A stretch of 64,000 nucleotides of DNA from Triticum aestivum (GCF_018294505.1 NC_057800.1:179118353-179182352); one strand, 5' to 3'; positions 32,768 through 46,267 are shown, counted from the first letter of the stretch. Numbers and translations are program-made. Notes: generated by a model not told the origin, from the letters alone.

Positions 32768-34866
32768 ATGGCTCAAGAGAATACCAAATTGTGTGACTTT
32801 TCCAACACCAATAATAATGATTTTGTTAGTACTTTGATTGCTCCTTCTACTAATGAGGAATCTTGTAAAATTAATGCCGCTTTGATGAATCTTGTTATGA
32901 AAGATCAATTTGTCGGCCTTCCTAGTGAAGATGTCGCGTCCCATCTAAACAATTTTGTTGATTTGTGTGATATGCAAAAGAAAAAATATGTGGATAATGA
33001 TATTGTTAAATTGATGTTATTTCCATTCTCACTTTGAGATCGTGCTAAAACTTGGTTTTCATCTTTGCCTAAAATAGTATCGATTCATAGAATAAGTGTA
33101 AAGATGCTTTTATTTCCAAGTATTTTTCTCCCGCTAAGATCATCTCCCTTTGGAATGATATTATGAATTTTAAGCAACTTGATCATGAACATGTTGCACA
33201 ATCTTGGGAGATGATGAAATTAATGATACGAAATTGCCCTACTCATGGTTTGATTTTGTGGATGATTATACAAAAAAATTATGCCGGATTGAATTTTGCT
33301 TCTAGAAATCTTTTAGTTTCGGCTGCGGGAGTCACTTTTATGGTAATTACTTCAGGAGAAGCTACTAAACTCCTAGATAATATTATGGTTAATTATTCTC
33401 AATGGCATACCGAAAGATCTTCCACTAGTAAAAAAGTGCATGCGATTGAAGAGATTAATGTTTTGAGTGGAAAGATGGATGAGCTTATGAAATTATTTGC
33501 TAGCAAGAGTGATTTTATTCATCCTAATGATATGCCTTTGTATACTTTGATTGAAAATAATAATGAATCTATGGATGTGAATTTTGTTGGTAGGAACAAT
33601 TTTGGTAATAGCGCGTATAGAGGTAATTTTAATTCTAGGCCTTTTCCTAGTAATTGCTCTAATAATTATGGTAATTCCTACAAAAATTCTAATGTAAATT
33701 ATAATAAGATTCCCTCTGATTTTGAGAATAGTGTTAAAGAATTTATGAGTTCTCAAAATAATTTCAATACTTTGATTGAAGAAAATTTGCTTAAGATTGA
33801 TGATTTGGCTAGGAACGTGGATAGAATTTCTCTTGACGTTGATTCTTTAAAACTTAGATCTATTCCACCCAAACATGATATCAATGAGTCTCTCAAAGCT
33901 ATGAAAATTTCCATTGATGATTGCAAAGAAAGAACCGCTAAGATACGTGCTAAAAAAGATTGGTTTGTAAAAATATGTTCTTCTAGTTTCAGTGAAAATA
34001 ATGATGAAGATCTTAAAGTGATTGATGTGACTCCCATTGAATATTTGTTTTCCAATATAAATCTTGATAAATATGCTACTAGAGATGAGCCAACTTTAGT
34101 TAAAAGGCGTCCCAATGATTCGGAGTTTTTACATCTTGATGCAAAAATTGATAAAAGTGGGATTGGAGAGGTGAAAACTTTAGGTAGCAATGAACCCACT
34201 CTTTTTTATTGCAAGGAATTTAATTATGATAATTGTTCTTTCATAGATTGTATTTCCTTTTTGCAATCCATGTTGAATTCTCCCCATGCTTATAATCAAA
34301 ATAAAGCTTTTACTAAACATATCGTTGATGCTATGATGCAAGCTTTTGAAGAAAAGCTTGAGTTGGAAGCTTCTATCCCTAGAAAACTTTATGATGAGGC
34401 GGAACCTACTATTAATATTAATATTAAAGATTATGAGTTCCATGCTTTGTGTGATTTGTGTGCTACTGTTTCCACAATTCCGAAATCTTTATGTGATGTG
34501 TTAGGTTTTCATGAAATTGATGATTGTTCTTTAAATTTGCATCTTGCAGATTCCACTATTAAGAAACCCATGAGAAGGATTAATGATGTTCTTATTGTTT
34601 CAAATAGGAATTATGTGCCCATAGATTTCATTGCTCTTGATATAGATTGCAATCCTACATGTCCTATTATTCTTGATAGACCTTTCCTTAGAACGATTGG
34701 TGCAATTATTGATATGAAAGAAGGAAACATTAGATTTCAATTTCTGTTCAGGAAGGGCATGGAACACTTTCCAAGAAATAAAATTAAATTGTCTTATGGA
34801 TCTATTCTGGATTGCATACCAAAGATGACAATACCTACATCTATTTGTGTTTTTATGCCTAGCTAG
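32768..34866 (+). pseudogene. Athila-type gag and protease-like tail of the Sabrina-like element
   Basis: Gag starts at the ATG at 32768 (MAQENTKLCDF). A TGA at 33035-33037 replaces the Arg of the usual SLRDRAKTW segment, and a frameshift follows before 33163. From 33163 a 567-codon frame is open. It includes the segment HVAQSWEMMKLMIRNCP, an Asn-rich middle and a C-terminal protease-like part (HALCDLCATVSTIP, then CPIILDRPFLRTIGAIID). The usual active-site DLGAS reads DLCAT, so protease activity is probably lost. No RT follows the stop. AT-rich codon use contrasts with the GC-rich Gypsy elements around it. Confidence 0.85.
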
Positions 34867-37081
34867 GGGCTTTAAACAATAGCGCTTGTTGGGAAGCAAA
34901 CCAATTTTATTTTTGTTCTTGCTTTTTAGGTCCTGTTTTGCATTATATAATTCATGTAGCCTCTGGTTAGATGTGGTTTTGTGTTTTAGTTAGTATTTGT
35001 GCCAAGTAAGACCTTTGGGATAGTTTACGGTGATAGTTGATTTCATCTTGCTGAAAAACAGAAATTTTTGTGCCAAGGAGATTAATTTTAATTTTTACCA
35101 TAAGTGTGATAAAATACCGATTCTTTCTGCAGAAGATTAATAAACAAATTTATTAGGTCTTCCTAATTTTTCAAAAAAATTGAAGTTACAGAAGTATTCG
35201 GGAGTTACAGATTTCTACACGCTGTTTTGTTTTTCACAGATTCTGTTTTCTATGTGTTGTTTGCTTATTTTGATGAATCTATGGGTAGTACCGGGGGGTA
35301 TGAACCATGGAAAATTTGGAATATGGTAGATATTACACCAATATAAATTAAGAATGAGTTCACAACAGTACCAATAGTGGTGATTTATTTTCTTATACTA
35401 ATGGCGCTTATGAGATTTTCTGTTGAGTTTTGTGTTGTGAAGTTTTCAAGTTTGCGTAAGGATTTGAGGGACTATGGAATAATGAGTGGCAAGAGCCTAA
35501 GCTTGGGTATGCCCAAGGTACCCCAATGTAATATTCAAGGACAACCAAGAGCCTATGCTTGGGGATGCCCCGGATGGTATCCCCTCTTTTGTCTTCGTCT
35601 ATCGGTAACTTTACTTGAGGCTATATTTTTATTCACCACATGATATGTGTTTTGCTTGGAGTGTCTTGTATGATTTGATTCTTTGCTCTTTAGTTTGCCA
35701 CAATCATCCTTGTTGTACACACCTTTTGGGAGAGACATGCATGAATCGTGATTTATTAGAATACTCTATGTGCTTCACTTATATCTTTTGAGCTAGGCAA
35801 TTTTGCTCTAGTGCTTCTCTTATATCTTCTTAGAGCACGGCGGTGGTTTTATTTTATAGAAATTGATGAACTCTCATGCTTCACTTATATTATTTTGAGA
35901 GTCTTTAAACAACATGGTAATTCGCTTTGGTTATAAATTTAGTCCTAATATAATAGGCAACCAATATGGATATAATAAAAACTTTCATATAAAGTGCATT
36001 GAATACTATGAGAAGTTTGATTCCTTATGATTGTTCTGAGATATGAAGATGGTGATATTAGAGTCATGCTAGTAAATAATTGTCAATTTGAGAAATACTT
36101 GTGTTAAAGTTTTTGATTCCCGTAGCATGCACGTATGGTGAACCGTTATGTGATGAAGTCGGAGCATGATTTATTTATTGATTGTCTTCCTTATTGAACC
36201 GTTATGGTCTTTTCCTACCAATCTATCCCCTAGGAGCATGCACGTAGTACTTCATTTCAATAACTAATAGATTTTTGCAATAAGTATGTGAGTTCCTTAT
36301 GACTAATGTCGAGTCCATGGATTATACGCACTCTCACCCTTCCAACATTGCTAGCCTCTATAGTACCGCGCAACTTTCGCCGGTACCATAAACCCACCAT
36401 ATACCTTCCTCAAAACAGCCACCATACCTACCTATTATGGCATTTCCATAGCCATTCCCAGATATATTGACATGCAACTTTCCACCATTCCGTTTATTAT
36501 GACACGCTCCATCATTGTTATATTGCTTTGCAAAATCATGTAGTTGACATCATATTTGTGACAAAGCCACCGTTCATAATTCTTTCATACATGTCGCTCG
36601 TGAGTCATTGCACATCCCGATACACCACCGGAGGCATTCATATAGATTTATATTTTTGTTCTAAGTATCGAGTTGTAATTCTTGAGTTGTATGTAAATAA
36701 AAGTGTGATGATCTTCATTATTAGAGCATTGTCCCAAGTAAGGAAAGGATGATGGAGACTATGATTACCCCACAAGTCGGGATGAGACTCCGAACGAAAA
36801 AAAGGAAAAAAGAGGCCAAAAAAATGAGAGAAGGCCCAAATAAAAAAACAGAAAATACAGAAGGGGCAATGCTACTATCCTTTTACCACACTTGTGCTTC
36901 AAAGTAGCACCATGATCTTCATGATAGAGAGTCTACTATGTTATCAATTTCATATACTAGTGGGAAGTTTTCATTATAGAACTTGGCTTGTATATTCCAA
37001 TGATGGGCTTCCTCAAATTGCCCTAGGTCTTCTCGAGAAAGCGAGTTGGATGCACACCCACTTAGTTTCTTGTTGAGCTTC
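34867..37081 (+). other. 3' noncoding region of the Sabrina-like element
   Basis: Over 2 kb without a supported gene. The sequence GGGGCTTTAAACAATAGCG follows the gag stop, and repeated motifs such as TGCTTGGGGATGCCC (35550-35575) and CTTCACTTATAT (35775, 35879) mark it as the family's long 3' region. An A-rich block lies at 36800-36860. The region resumes at 56795-57361 after the nested element. Confidence 0.7.
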
Positions 37082-37084
37082 TCA

Positions 37085-38089
37085 TGTAGGGTAGGAACCC
37101 TATAGCCCGATCTTTCATGAGAGGAGCGGATCCCGCAAAGAACACGAAGAACACGAGGAGGGAAACGAGGGAAAACATGGGGGAAACACAAGAAAAACAC
37201 TAAACCAACAAGAACAAGTTACACATGTGCTAGATCCACGAATACATAGGGTTCACACGGTACAGAATCAACCGAGGACGATACAAGGGTAACGATCTTC
37301 TCCATGAGGAGGTCTTGATGTTCTTCTTCGCAAGGAGGTCTTGAATCCAAAGGGATCTTCTCCGAAGAGGCCGCGGTCTCTCATGAGGAGTAGATCCGAT
37401 GTGGATGAGCGAAGCTCTATCTCTCAAAATGAGCTAAACCAATGCTAACCCTAGAAAGTTGGACAAGATGGAGTATATATAGTCTAGGGGGAGAAGGGGT
37501 ACATGGGGCTCGGCTCTTCACTGTGCGCAGACAGGGGAGGCCGGATGTCCAGGCATCGGGCCGGATGTCCGGGCTTTCACGCGACGCCGGATGTCCGGGC
37601 TGAGGAGGCCGGCTCTCTGGGCTGGAGCGGAGGGCTTTGTTGCTCTCGGGTTCGGAGGGGTCCAGATTTCCGGGCTGGTGGCCGGATATCCGGGGGCTCA
37701 GGAAAGGCCGGATGCCCGGGGCCTGTAGCGTCTGGCGGATGCACGGCTGTGGTGGTAGGAGCTCTAGGGGCCCGACGTCCAGGGTCGCGGCCAGATGTCC
37801 GGGGCCTGGGAGGTGTACTTGTCTCCTTCCGATGGTTCTCTTCATCCGTGAACTTGGGGACTTGTGCATCTTCATGTGCATCCTCGGTGGGTCCTGTTTG
37901 TACCTAATCATGCACAACAACTCGGACTTAGGTAGTAGCCATGTCTCATGCATAGAAAGTGGATGTTCGGAGAGGAGTGAGTTCACCTTATCTCCGATAG
38001 CCTTGGCTCGGGCTCTTGTCATTGGTCCAAGTGGTGTCGTTGGAGGTGTAGCTGTGTCCATGGGGATGATCATGGGATGCTCCGCATCA
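37085..38089 (-). repeat. 3' LTR (left) of the CRM-like element
   Basis: 1,005 bp, TGTAGGGTAGG to CTCCGCATCA on the plus strand. The minus-strand TATA box (CTATATATACTCC) is near 37471-37483. Eight copies of a CCGGATGTCC-like decamer lie upstream of it. Confidence 0.92.
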
Positions 38090-41000
38090 TCTCCCCTCCC
38101 TTGGGGAAGATCCGTCCTTGGATCGAAATCCTCATCACCATGGTAGGGTGAGAGATCTTTGATGTTGAAGATGTCGCTCACGGAGTACTTGTCACGTGGG
38201 ATGTCGATCTTGTAAGCATTGTCATTGTAGCGTGCAAGCACCTTGAAGGGTCCATCCACTCATGGTCGAAGTTTGGACTTGCGTTCTTGTGGAAAGCGTT
38301 CCTTGCGAAGGTGTAGCCACACGAGATCACCAATGTTGAAGATCATGGGGTGCTTGTTGATGTTGAGCTTGGTCGCAAGTCGTTGTACTTGGCGCTCGAT
38401 AGTATGTCTTGTATCTTCATGCACCTTCTTGAGATGATTCACACATGCACTTGCATCCAAATTGATGCGCTCTTGGAGTGGTAAAGGGAGAATATACAAT
38501 GGTGACAAAGGGTTGAACCCGTAGACGACCTCGAAGGGGGAGTTGCCGGTTGTTGAGTGTCTTGCTCAGTTGTAGGAGAACTCGGCGATAGGTAGGCACT
38601 CCTCCCACTCCTTGATGATCTTCTTGATTAGTACTCGAAGTAGAGCGTAGAGTGTGCGGTTGGTAACTTCCGTTTTGCCGTCGGTTTGTGGATGATATGC
38701 CGTAGAGAAGAGTAGCTTGATTCCGAGCTTGGCGCATAGGGTCTTCCAAAAGTAGCTAAGGAACTTCACGTCGCTGTCCAAGACGATAGTCTTTGGCACT
38801 CCATGTAGACGCAATATTTCCCTACAAAAGAGATTAGCAACATGTGAAGCGTCATCTATCTTGTTGCAAGGAATAAAATGTGCCATTATTGAGAAACGGT
38901 CCACAAGGACAAACACCGAATCCTTCCCATTTCGAGTCCTAGGCAACCCAAGTACAAAGTCCATGCTAATGTCTTCCCATGGCTGATATGGAATTGGTAG
39001 AGGCATATAAAGGCCGTGGGATTGAGCTTTGGACTTACCTTTGTGACATGTAGAGCATCGGTTGGTGAAGCGGTTGATGTCACAAAACATCTTGGGCCAA
39101 AAGTAGTTCTTCGAGAGCGTGGCGAACGTCTTGTCTCGTCCAAAATGTCCCATTAAGCCTCCTCCATGATATTCCTGCAAAAGCAACAAACGAAGAGAAG
39201 ACTCAGGGATGCAAAGTATGTTAGCTCTCATAAGATACCCATCTTTGATGTAATAACGTTCCCAAATGTTGTGCGACAAACACTTGGCATAAGGAGTAGC
39301 AAAATTAGGATCATGATCAAACAAGTCTTTGACATGCTCAAAAACAATGACATCCAATTCATGTTGAGTGACAAGCATGCATATGTGAGAAAGGGCATCC
39401 GCTACAATGTTTTCCTTACCCTTAATGTACTTGATGACATAAGGAAAAGACTCAATAAATTCACTCCATTTAGCATGACGCTTGTTCAACTTGGTTTGGC
39501 CCTTAAGATACTTGAGCGTTTCATGATCGATCTGAATGATAAACTCATGAGGGCGAAGGTAGTATTCCCATTCATGCAAAACGCGGACTAAAGCATAGAG
39601 CTCTTTGTCATAGATGGGGTAATTGAGTTGTGCGCCGGAGAGTTTCTCACTAAAGTAAGCTATGGGGCGCTTCTCTTGCGTTAACACACCTCTTATGCCA
39701 TTACCACTAGCATCACAATGAATCTCAAAGGGTTTGTCAAAGTTGGCTAAAGCAAGCACAGGAGCATGAGTAAGCAAGTTCTTAAGCTCATTGAAAGCGG
39801 TGTCGTGGGATGGTCCCCAAACAAAAGGCGCATTCTTCTTGCTCAAAGCATGTAAAGGCGAAGCAATGGTGCTGAAATCCTTCACAAAGTGACGATAGAA
39901 ACCACCAAGGCCAAGAAAGCTACGCACTTGTTGCAAATTGGTTGGTTGTGGCCAAGTCTTAATAGCATTGATCTTGGACTCATCAACATGAACACCCTTA
40001 GAGGAAACAACAAAACCCAATAAAACAAGCTTGTCAACGCCAAAAAGGCATTTCTCCGTATTAGCATAGAGATGCTCTTTTCGAAGAGTTTGCAAAACGG
40101 TTCTAACATGGGTGACATGCTCTTTGAGAGACTTGCTAAAAACAAGGATGTCATCGAAGTAGACCACAACAAATATACCAATGTAAGGGCGAAAGACATG
40201 ATTCATAAGACACATAAATGTACTCGGTGCCTCCGAGAGACCCATAGGCATGACTAACCATTCATAGAAGCCAAACTTGGTTTTGAAAGAGGTTTTCCAT
40301 TCATCACCCTCTTGTATGCGGATTTGATAGTAACCACTCTTAAGATCAATTTTGGAAAAGATAGTGGCACCACTAAGTTCATCAAGCATATCATCAAGGC
40401 GTGGAATGGGATACCTATGGCGAACGGTGATAGCATTGATAGGTCTACAATCGGAGCACATGCGAAAGCTACCGTCTCGTTTTGGCACAAGAATGACCGG
40501 GACGGCACAAGGGCTCAAACTTTCACGCACATGTCCATGGTCTATAACATGCTTTACATGCCATTGTATTTCTTTGGTGTCTTCGGGGTTGACGCGGTAG
40601 GGATCTTTGTTCGGAAGCGGTGCTCCAGGGATGAGGTCGATGCGGTGCTCAATGCCTCGTAGTGGAGGTAGTCCCAGAGGTAGCTCGTCGGGGAAAACAT
40701 TGTGAAATTCCTGCAAAAGAGAAGACAACACTAGAGGAAGAGTGTGAGAAGTGTTAGTTTGTGGTGCATTGTCCTTACAAACAAGAACGTAGTGTAGGAC
40801 ACTAGATGGGTTCTCACTCACTCCTCGTATCTCACTTTTGGTGGCAAATAGGACTAGGTTCTTCTTTTTTCTCATCGTGGAGGTGTTTGATTTGGGCTTG
40901 TGGCGCTCACTCTCTTTTTGGTGGCTCGCTCTCTCACTATCATCTCCATGATGGGTGGCTTGCTTATCAGCAACAACTTGGCTTGGAGACATGGGACGAA

Positions 41001-41361
41001 GTACATACTTCTTGCCCTTCATCTTGAAGATGTACTGGTTCGTTCGGCCATTGTGGATGACTCCTCTATCAAATTGCCATGGGCGTCCAAGGAGAGGATG
41101 GCAAACGGTCATTGGAACAATGTCGCACTCCAAGGTGTCTTCGTAGGTGCCAATTTTGAAGGAGACTTGTACTCGGTGCTCGACTTGGATGGTACCGGAG
41201 TCGCTAAGCCATTGCACTTTGTATGGATGTGGATGCTTCGGACAATTGGAGCTTGGAGCAAAGTTCTTCACTTGCGAGATTATGACAACTCCCTCCATCG
41301 ATGATGACCTTGACGGATCGGTGCATTGATGTCGGCCTTGGTGTGGAATATGTGGCATCAT
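37417..41361 (-). pseudogene. CRM-like pol: protease end, RT, RNase H, integrase, C-terminal tail
   Basis: One frame of 1,314 codons broken only by TGA at 38566 and TGA at 38260, both where Arg (CGA) is expected. RT motifs are [18 protein letters not shown], then [13 protein letters not shown], then [15 protein letters not shown]. RNase H shows [13 protein letters not shown] and [11 protein letters not shown]. Integrase has the HHCC finger ([18 protein letters not shown]... CSTCHKGK) and the triad MDFV, LDSD and KTEVTN. The tail continues to GPMTRARAKAI within the LTR. The protease active site (IIDGGS, near 41291-41310) is in another frame between two frameshifts. Apart from these the enzyme part is well kept. 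Confidence 0.9.
37541..37800. repeat. CCGGATGTCC motif cluster in the left LTR
   Basis: Eight copies or close variants of CCGGATGTCC occur at 37541, 37561, 37587, 37662, 37682, 37708, 37771 and 37791. The right LTR has a matching cluster (about 56246-56510), and further copies lie in the leader (55421-55485). With the following GG the motif is nearly a palindrome. Confidence 0.8.
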
Positions 41362-43021
41362 TGGTCTTCTTCTTGGTGATGTTGAAGATTCAAGACCTTG
41401 GAGACAACAAGAGCGGGACTTGAATCTTCATTGCAAAAGACTTGTTCCTCTTCATCGTTCACTTGCCGGTGCATGGCGACTTGCTCGATGGCGTCCATTT
41501 CTCCTTCACTTATGGAGTCATAAGTGCCGTCGTCGTTGAGGATCATGGTCTGTTTGTTGGTGCACTCAAAGGACTTGTGGCCTCGACCTCCGCATGTGAA
41601 GCATTTGAATGAACTTGTTTTGATGGTCTAATCGATTGGAGTGGATGAGGGTGAAGCTCTTGGCTTGAAGTTGCTCGTAGTAGGAGGATGACTTGGAGTT
41701 GACGAAACTTTCTTGGAACTAGACTTGTCGATGTTGCTAGTAGAAGGCTTTGTAGTCGGTGTTGGAGTCGTTGAAGCTTGGTTGTTGGAGAAGCCGTATG
41801 ACTTGGAGGAGAACTTGGCATACTTGAAATCATCTTGCACTTGGCATTCCGCTTTGGTAGCTTGATGCACTAGCTCGATGAGGTTCGAGTATGGTTGGAA
41901 GTCTACAATCTTCTTGATAGGATGGTTGAGTCCATTCAAGAAACGTGCCATGCTTTGCTCATCATCTTCCGTGGCATTGTCTCTTATCATTGCAATCTCA
42001 ATCTCCTTGTAGTACTATTCAACGCTCTTGGTTCCTTGCTTCAGTAGTTGGAGTTTCTTGAAGAGGTCAAGGCTGTAGTAGGTAGGTACAAAGCGTGCTC
42101 TCATTACATCCTTCATTTGCGCCCAAGTAGTGATGGGTGGTTCACCTCTTGCCTCTTGGTGCTCGATAACTTGTTCCCACCAAATGAGGACATAATCTTG
42201 GAACTCAAGGGATGCCATCGCGATCTTCTTCTCTTCGGCATAGTTGTGCAAACGGAAGATTTTGTCGATCTTCAATGCCCATGAAAGGTACTCTTCGGGA
42301 TTGTTGCTTCCATTGAACTTGGGCATGGTGAACTTGAGCTTTCCGTAGCGTTGCTCTTCATTGTGTTGGGGTCGGGGATGATGACGCCCATGTTATTGAT
42401 GACTTTCAAACTCGTGTCGCTCTTGGTGAGGAGGGTTGTCAACCTCATGTTGCTCTTGCCGTGGAGGATTTCCATTGTCGTTATGCTCTTTATTAAACTT
42501 GATGTTCTTGGCGAGCTTGTGGAGGAGCTTGAGGAACTTGACGATGCACGCGAGCTTGAAATTTCCGTTCTTGAATTTCTTCGTGAAATGCTTCTTCTTG
42601 TTCTCGGGCTTGTCGTCCTTGGTTGGCTACGGCTCGACTTGAATCTTGGAGGGCTTGTTGCACCGCAAGTGCTTGAGCTTCACGGATTTGGTCTTCTTGG
42701 CGTTGTGCCTCGGCATCTTTTGCAACTTGGTGTAGACGCGCTCGCTCTTCCTCTTCATGTTGGCATTGGCGTTGCCGTTCTCGTGCTAGCACAAAAGCCT
42801 CTTGAGTTTGACGCTGTCGGCGCTCTTGAGAGTCGGTGTCGCGTAGTGGATTGAGGCTTGCTTGACGATCTTTGCACGCGGCACAACGTAGAGTGTTCGA
42901 TGTCGGTGTACTTGAGCCGGAGAGGGTGAAGTTGGAGTGTTGGCTTGAGCGAGTCCTTCTTGATAAAGACGAAGTGGAAGAAGAGCGGTTGAGCAACAAA
43001 GCGCGAATTTCATCCATCCTT
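41358..43021 (-). pseudogene. Gag of the CRM-like element, main part
   Basis: Pieces in different frames. 42493-43017 is rich in R, Q, E and S with a likely coiled-coil stretch. 42015-42326 begins MPKFNGSNNPEEYLSWALKID, the gag core. 41628-41990 continues it (NATEDDEQSMARFLNGL and IELVHQATKAE). A Cys/His knuckle is expected near 41550-41620, and 41358-41546 leads to protease ([14 protein letters not shown]). In-frame stops and frameshifts separate them. The N-terminal part lies on the far side of the nested element, at 53962-54305. Gag would build the particle. Confidence 0.75.
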
Positions 43022-43026
43022 GCGTC

Positions 43027-45774
43027 TGTAGCGACCCGACCTCAGATGGTCAAGTCTCTGTGCTTCAGTGTCATCCCTGGATCGGTAATGCTGACACACA
43101 CAGTACTCGAAGGATTTATAATAGAGTAGCAATCACACACTTATTACATCGAATGTCTCAAAAGAGAGACCTTATTACAAAAAAATATGGCTTAAGGCCA
43201 TCTAATACGATAACAGCGGAAGGCTTGGAAGATAAAGTGAGTCCATCAACTCCAACGGCATAGCTCAGCTGCACGGCAATGACCTAACGATCCTTACTCC
43301 TCGTCTGAAAAGTCTGCAACATAATACGTTGCAGCCCGAAACGGGTCAGCGCATGGAATATGCTGGCAAAGTAACACAGTAGAGCAAGAACAGAATAATG
43401 CTATCACTACATGCATATTTGGCTGGTGGAAAGCTCTATGGTTACAGTTTTGCGAAAAGCCAATTTTTCCCTACAACAGAGGAATAGATTTTAATTTTAC
43501 TATCATGGTAGTTGAAACATCATTGAGAAGGTTCCTCCAACTCAATCCCAATTAAGGTGATTAACAACCCAACAATATTAGTTAAACATGATGAGATACT
43601 TTTGATAACCCAATTACTAGATACTCAAGAATTGTCCATAACCGGGGACACGGCTAACCATGATTAGATTGTACACTCTGCAGAGGTTTGCGCACTTTTC
43701 CCCACAAGACTCGATCTCCTCCGTTGGATTTCTCGCACTACATGGTGTTTGAGAAACGGATGACCGAGACACAGTCTTTCAGAAACATTAACTCTCTACT
43801 CCGGACAGACCATACCAAACCTACATCCCACTACCTGCTGATCTGCCTCTTCAAGAGCTTCACGTAACTTACTCAACTATGCTAGAGCCCATAATAGCTT
43901 GTGGCTGCACACGGAAGTTTCTAGCATGAATCATCTTAGTTCCCTTTGAGCCTGGGTGGCGGTCCATAGGAAGATCACACGGGTACTCCGGGATTTCCAA
44001 AAATACAGGCAACACTGGGTACTCCAGGTGCCTCAATCCACCCAGTTGTTTGATTAAGTTGCCACCTTAAGTTGAACCATTAATTAACAAGCTCACATCT
44101 GTCATGTATTTCACTCAAACCCAAACCACGTCTACGAGCATAGCATAGCATAGTATATAAGCAACGCGTAGAGTAACTCCCAGGGTTTGAATGTAACAGG
44201 GCAATAGGTTCTACCTCATCAACTACTTCCCAACCCACAAGTTAATGACATCCTAATCATGCAATGTTTGAGGATTGAAACTAATCCATAAAAACTGGGT
44301 GATAAAAGGGATATGATCAAAGTGTTACTTGCCTTGCTGACGATCTGCGAAACCTAGGGACTCGTAGTAGCACGCTTCGCACTCAGGGTGTTCTATCGCA
44401 AGCAAACAATAGCAATCATAAGTAACAAGCAATGATGCACAAGCGAAACTCAAACAAAAGAGATAGACCAGAAAGTTCAAATTAAGAACTCCGGTTCGCA
44501 AAAAGAATCAAATCAAACAGAGCAACGAAACTCAAACGGCGAAAGAAAGAAGCTTCGATTACTAATCTGAAACTAGGTCAAATTTTACAGTAAAGAAAAC
44601 TTGTTTGAGTTGGTTAAGCGGAAAGAGGGTCTCGAGACGAAACTCTAGGCGCTTGAATCGCCTGATTCCGACTAACGAGCGAAAAGATAAACAGAAACTA
44701 AGATCGGATCAGAAATCACGATCATAGAAAATCGCGGAATAAATCCGATAAAAGAAAACTGACGAACAGACTAATGAACGAGCGTTCGTTGGCTGTTTCT
44801 ACGGGCGAAGAACCGTTCGTTAAAATGAACATTCGGATGAACGTCCGCCAAATAGAAGAACCAAGAAAAACCGGCGAATTCGAAAAAAACAGATCTAGGG
44901 GTTTCTAAAAAAACGGTCGGTCTTTATAAAAAAATCGGCGGCGGGGCACAGCGGTTACCTCCGACGAGAGGTCCGGTGGGGCGGCGGCTTAGGGGGCGGC
45001 GGCGCTCGGCGGTGGCGCGGGCTGCGGCGGCGGCGGCAGCAGCAGGCGGCGGCGCGGCGGCGGCGGCGGCTTGGCGCGGCGCGGGCGGCGGTGGCTAGGC
45101 GGCGCGGGCGGCGGAGGTGTGGTGGGGTGTTGGGGGCGGGGTGGCGGCGTATATAAGGGCGGGGCGGGGCATCTTGGAGGAGGGGGCAAGGCGCGGCGGT
45201 GGAGAGGAGTTCGGCTCGGACTCCTAGTCCGAGTCGGCGGCGGCGGCGCTCGCGGGGAAGGCGGCGGCGGCCTGGCGCGGGAACCTTTTTAAAAAAAAAA
45301 TTCTTCGACCGAAATAAAATCCTAAAAAAATAAATAAAAATCTAAAAATGCCAAAATAAATTTTCACCGTCTAAATAAAATATTTAGAACAAGATGAACA
45401 TTTTCTTGGCCCTAAAATGCAATGTTGGAAAACGTGCAATTTTCTAATGCAAACAAAATTGCAATAAAATCCAAATAAAGCAATTATTTGATTTTAATAT
45501 TTTTCCTCCAATATTTCAATTATCTTGGAGAAGTCATATTATCTCCTCTCATATATGTCAAATATATTTTTTTGGAGAGAAAATAATTAAAACCAAAAAT
45601 CCTCGTTTCAAGATTTGATAAAGATCAAATTTGAAAACCGGGAAATCCCCAACTCTCTCCGAGGGTCCTTGAGTTGCTTAGGATTTCGAGGATCGCGAGA
45701 CGAAATGCGAATAAAATATGACATGCATGGATGACTATGTATAACATTCCAAATTGAAAATTTGGGATGTTACA
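43027..45774 (-). repeat. 3' LTR (left) of the chromodomain element
   Basis: 2,748 bp, TGTAGCGACCCG to GGGATGTTACA. A GC-rich GGC-repeat block lies at about 44980-45285 with TATATAAG at 45149-45156 on the plus strand. An AT-rich block follows. Confidence 0.92.
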
Positions 45775-45786
45775 AACCTACCCCCC

Positions 45787-46267
45787 TTAAGATGAATCTC
45801 GCCCTCGAGATTCGGGTTGGCTAGAAAATAGGTGCAGGTGGTCTTTGCGAAGATCATCCTCCCGTTCCCATGTGGCTTCATCCTCGGTATGGTGGCTCCA
45901 CTGAACTTTTAGAAAACTTGATAACCTTACTGCGGGTGACTCTGCTGGCAAACTCAAGAATCTTAACTGGTTTCTCCTCATAGGTCAAATCACTGTCCAA
46001 CTGAATCGCCTCCAGGGGTACTGTATCTCTTAGCGGTACATCTGCCATCTCAGCATGACACTTCTTCAGCTATGAAACGTGAAACACGTCATGAACTCCT
46101 GACAATCCCTCGGGTGACTCCAACTTGTAGGCAACTTCTCCCATCCGTTCCAAAATACGATATGGTCCTACAAATCTCAGGGCTAATTTTCCTTTAACTC
46201 CAAAATGTTTCACTCCTCGCAAGGGTGACACTCGCAGATATGCTCGCTCTCCAATTTCATAGGTCAC
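45787..46267 (-). pseudogene. Integrase C-terminus and chromodomain
   Basis: 46070-46267 carries GERAYLRVSPLRGVKHFGVKGKL and FVGPYRILERMGEVAYKLE, the GPY/F-type end of integrase. Then 45787-45981 carries FLKVQWSHHTEDEATWEREDDLR, the core of a chromodomain: W-S-H and E-A-T-W-E are the expected aromatic-cage neighbours. The frame from ~45985 to 46070 is not clean. The chromodomain would bind methylated histone and guide integration. Confidence 0.8.

Noticed and set aside
44989..45292. Pro/Arg-rich and Gly-rich frames in the LTR
   Set aside because: Produced by GGC repeats; the same block in the other LTR reads differently.
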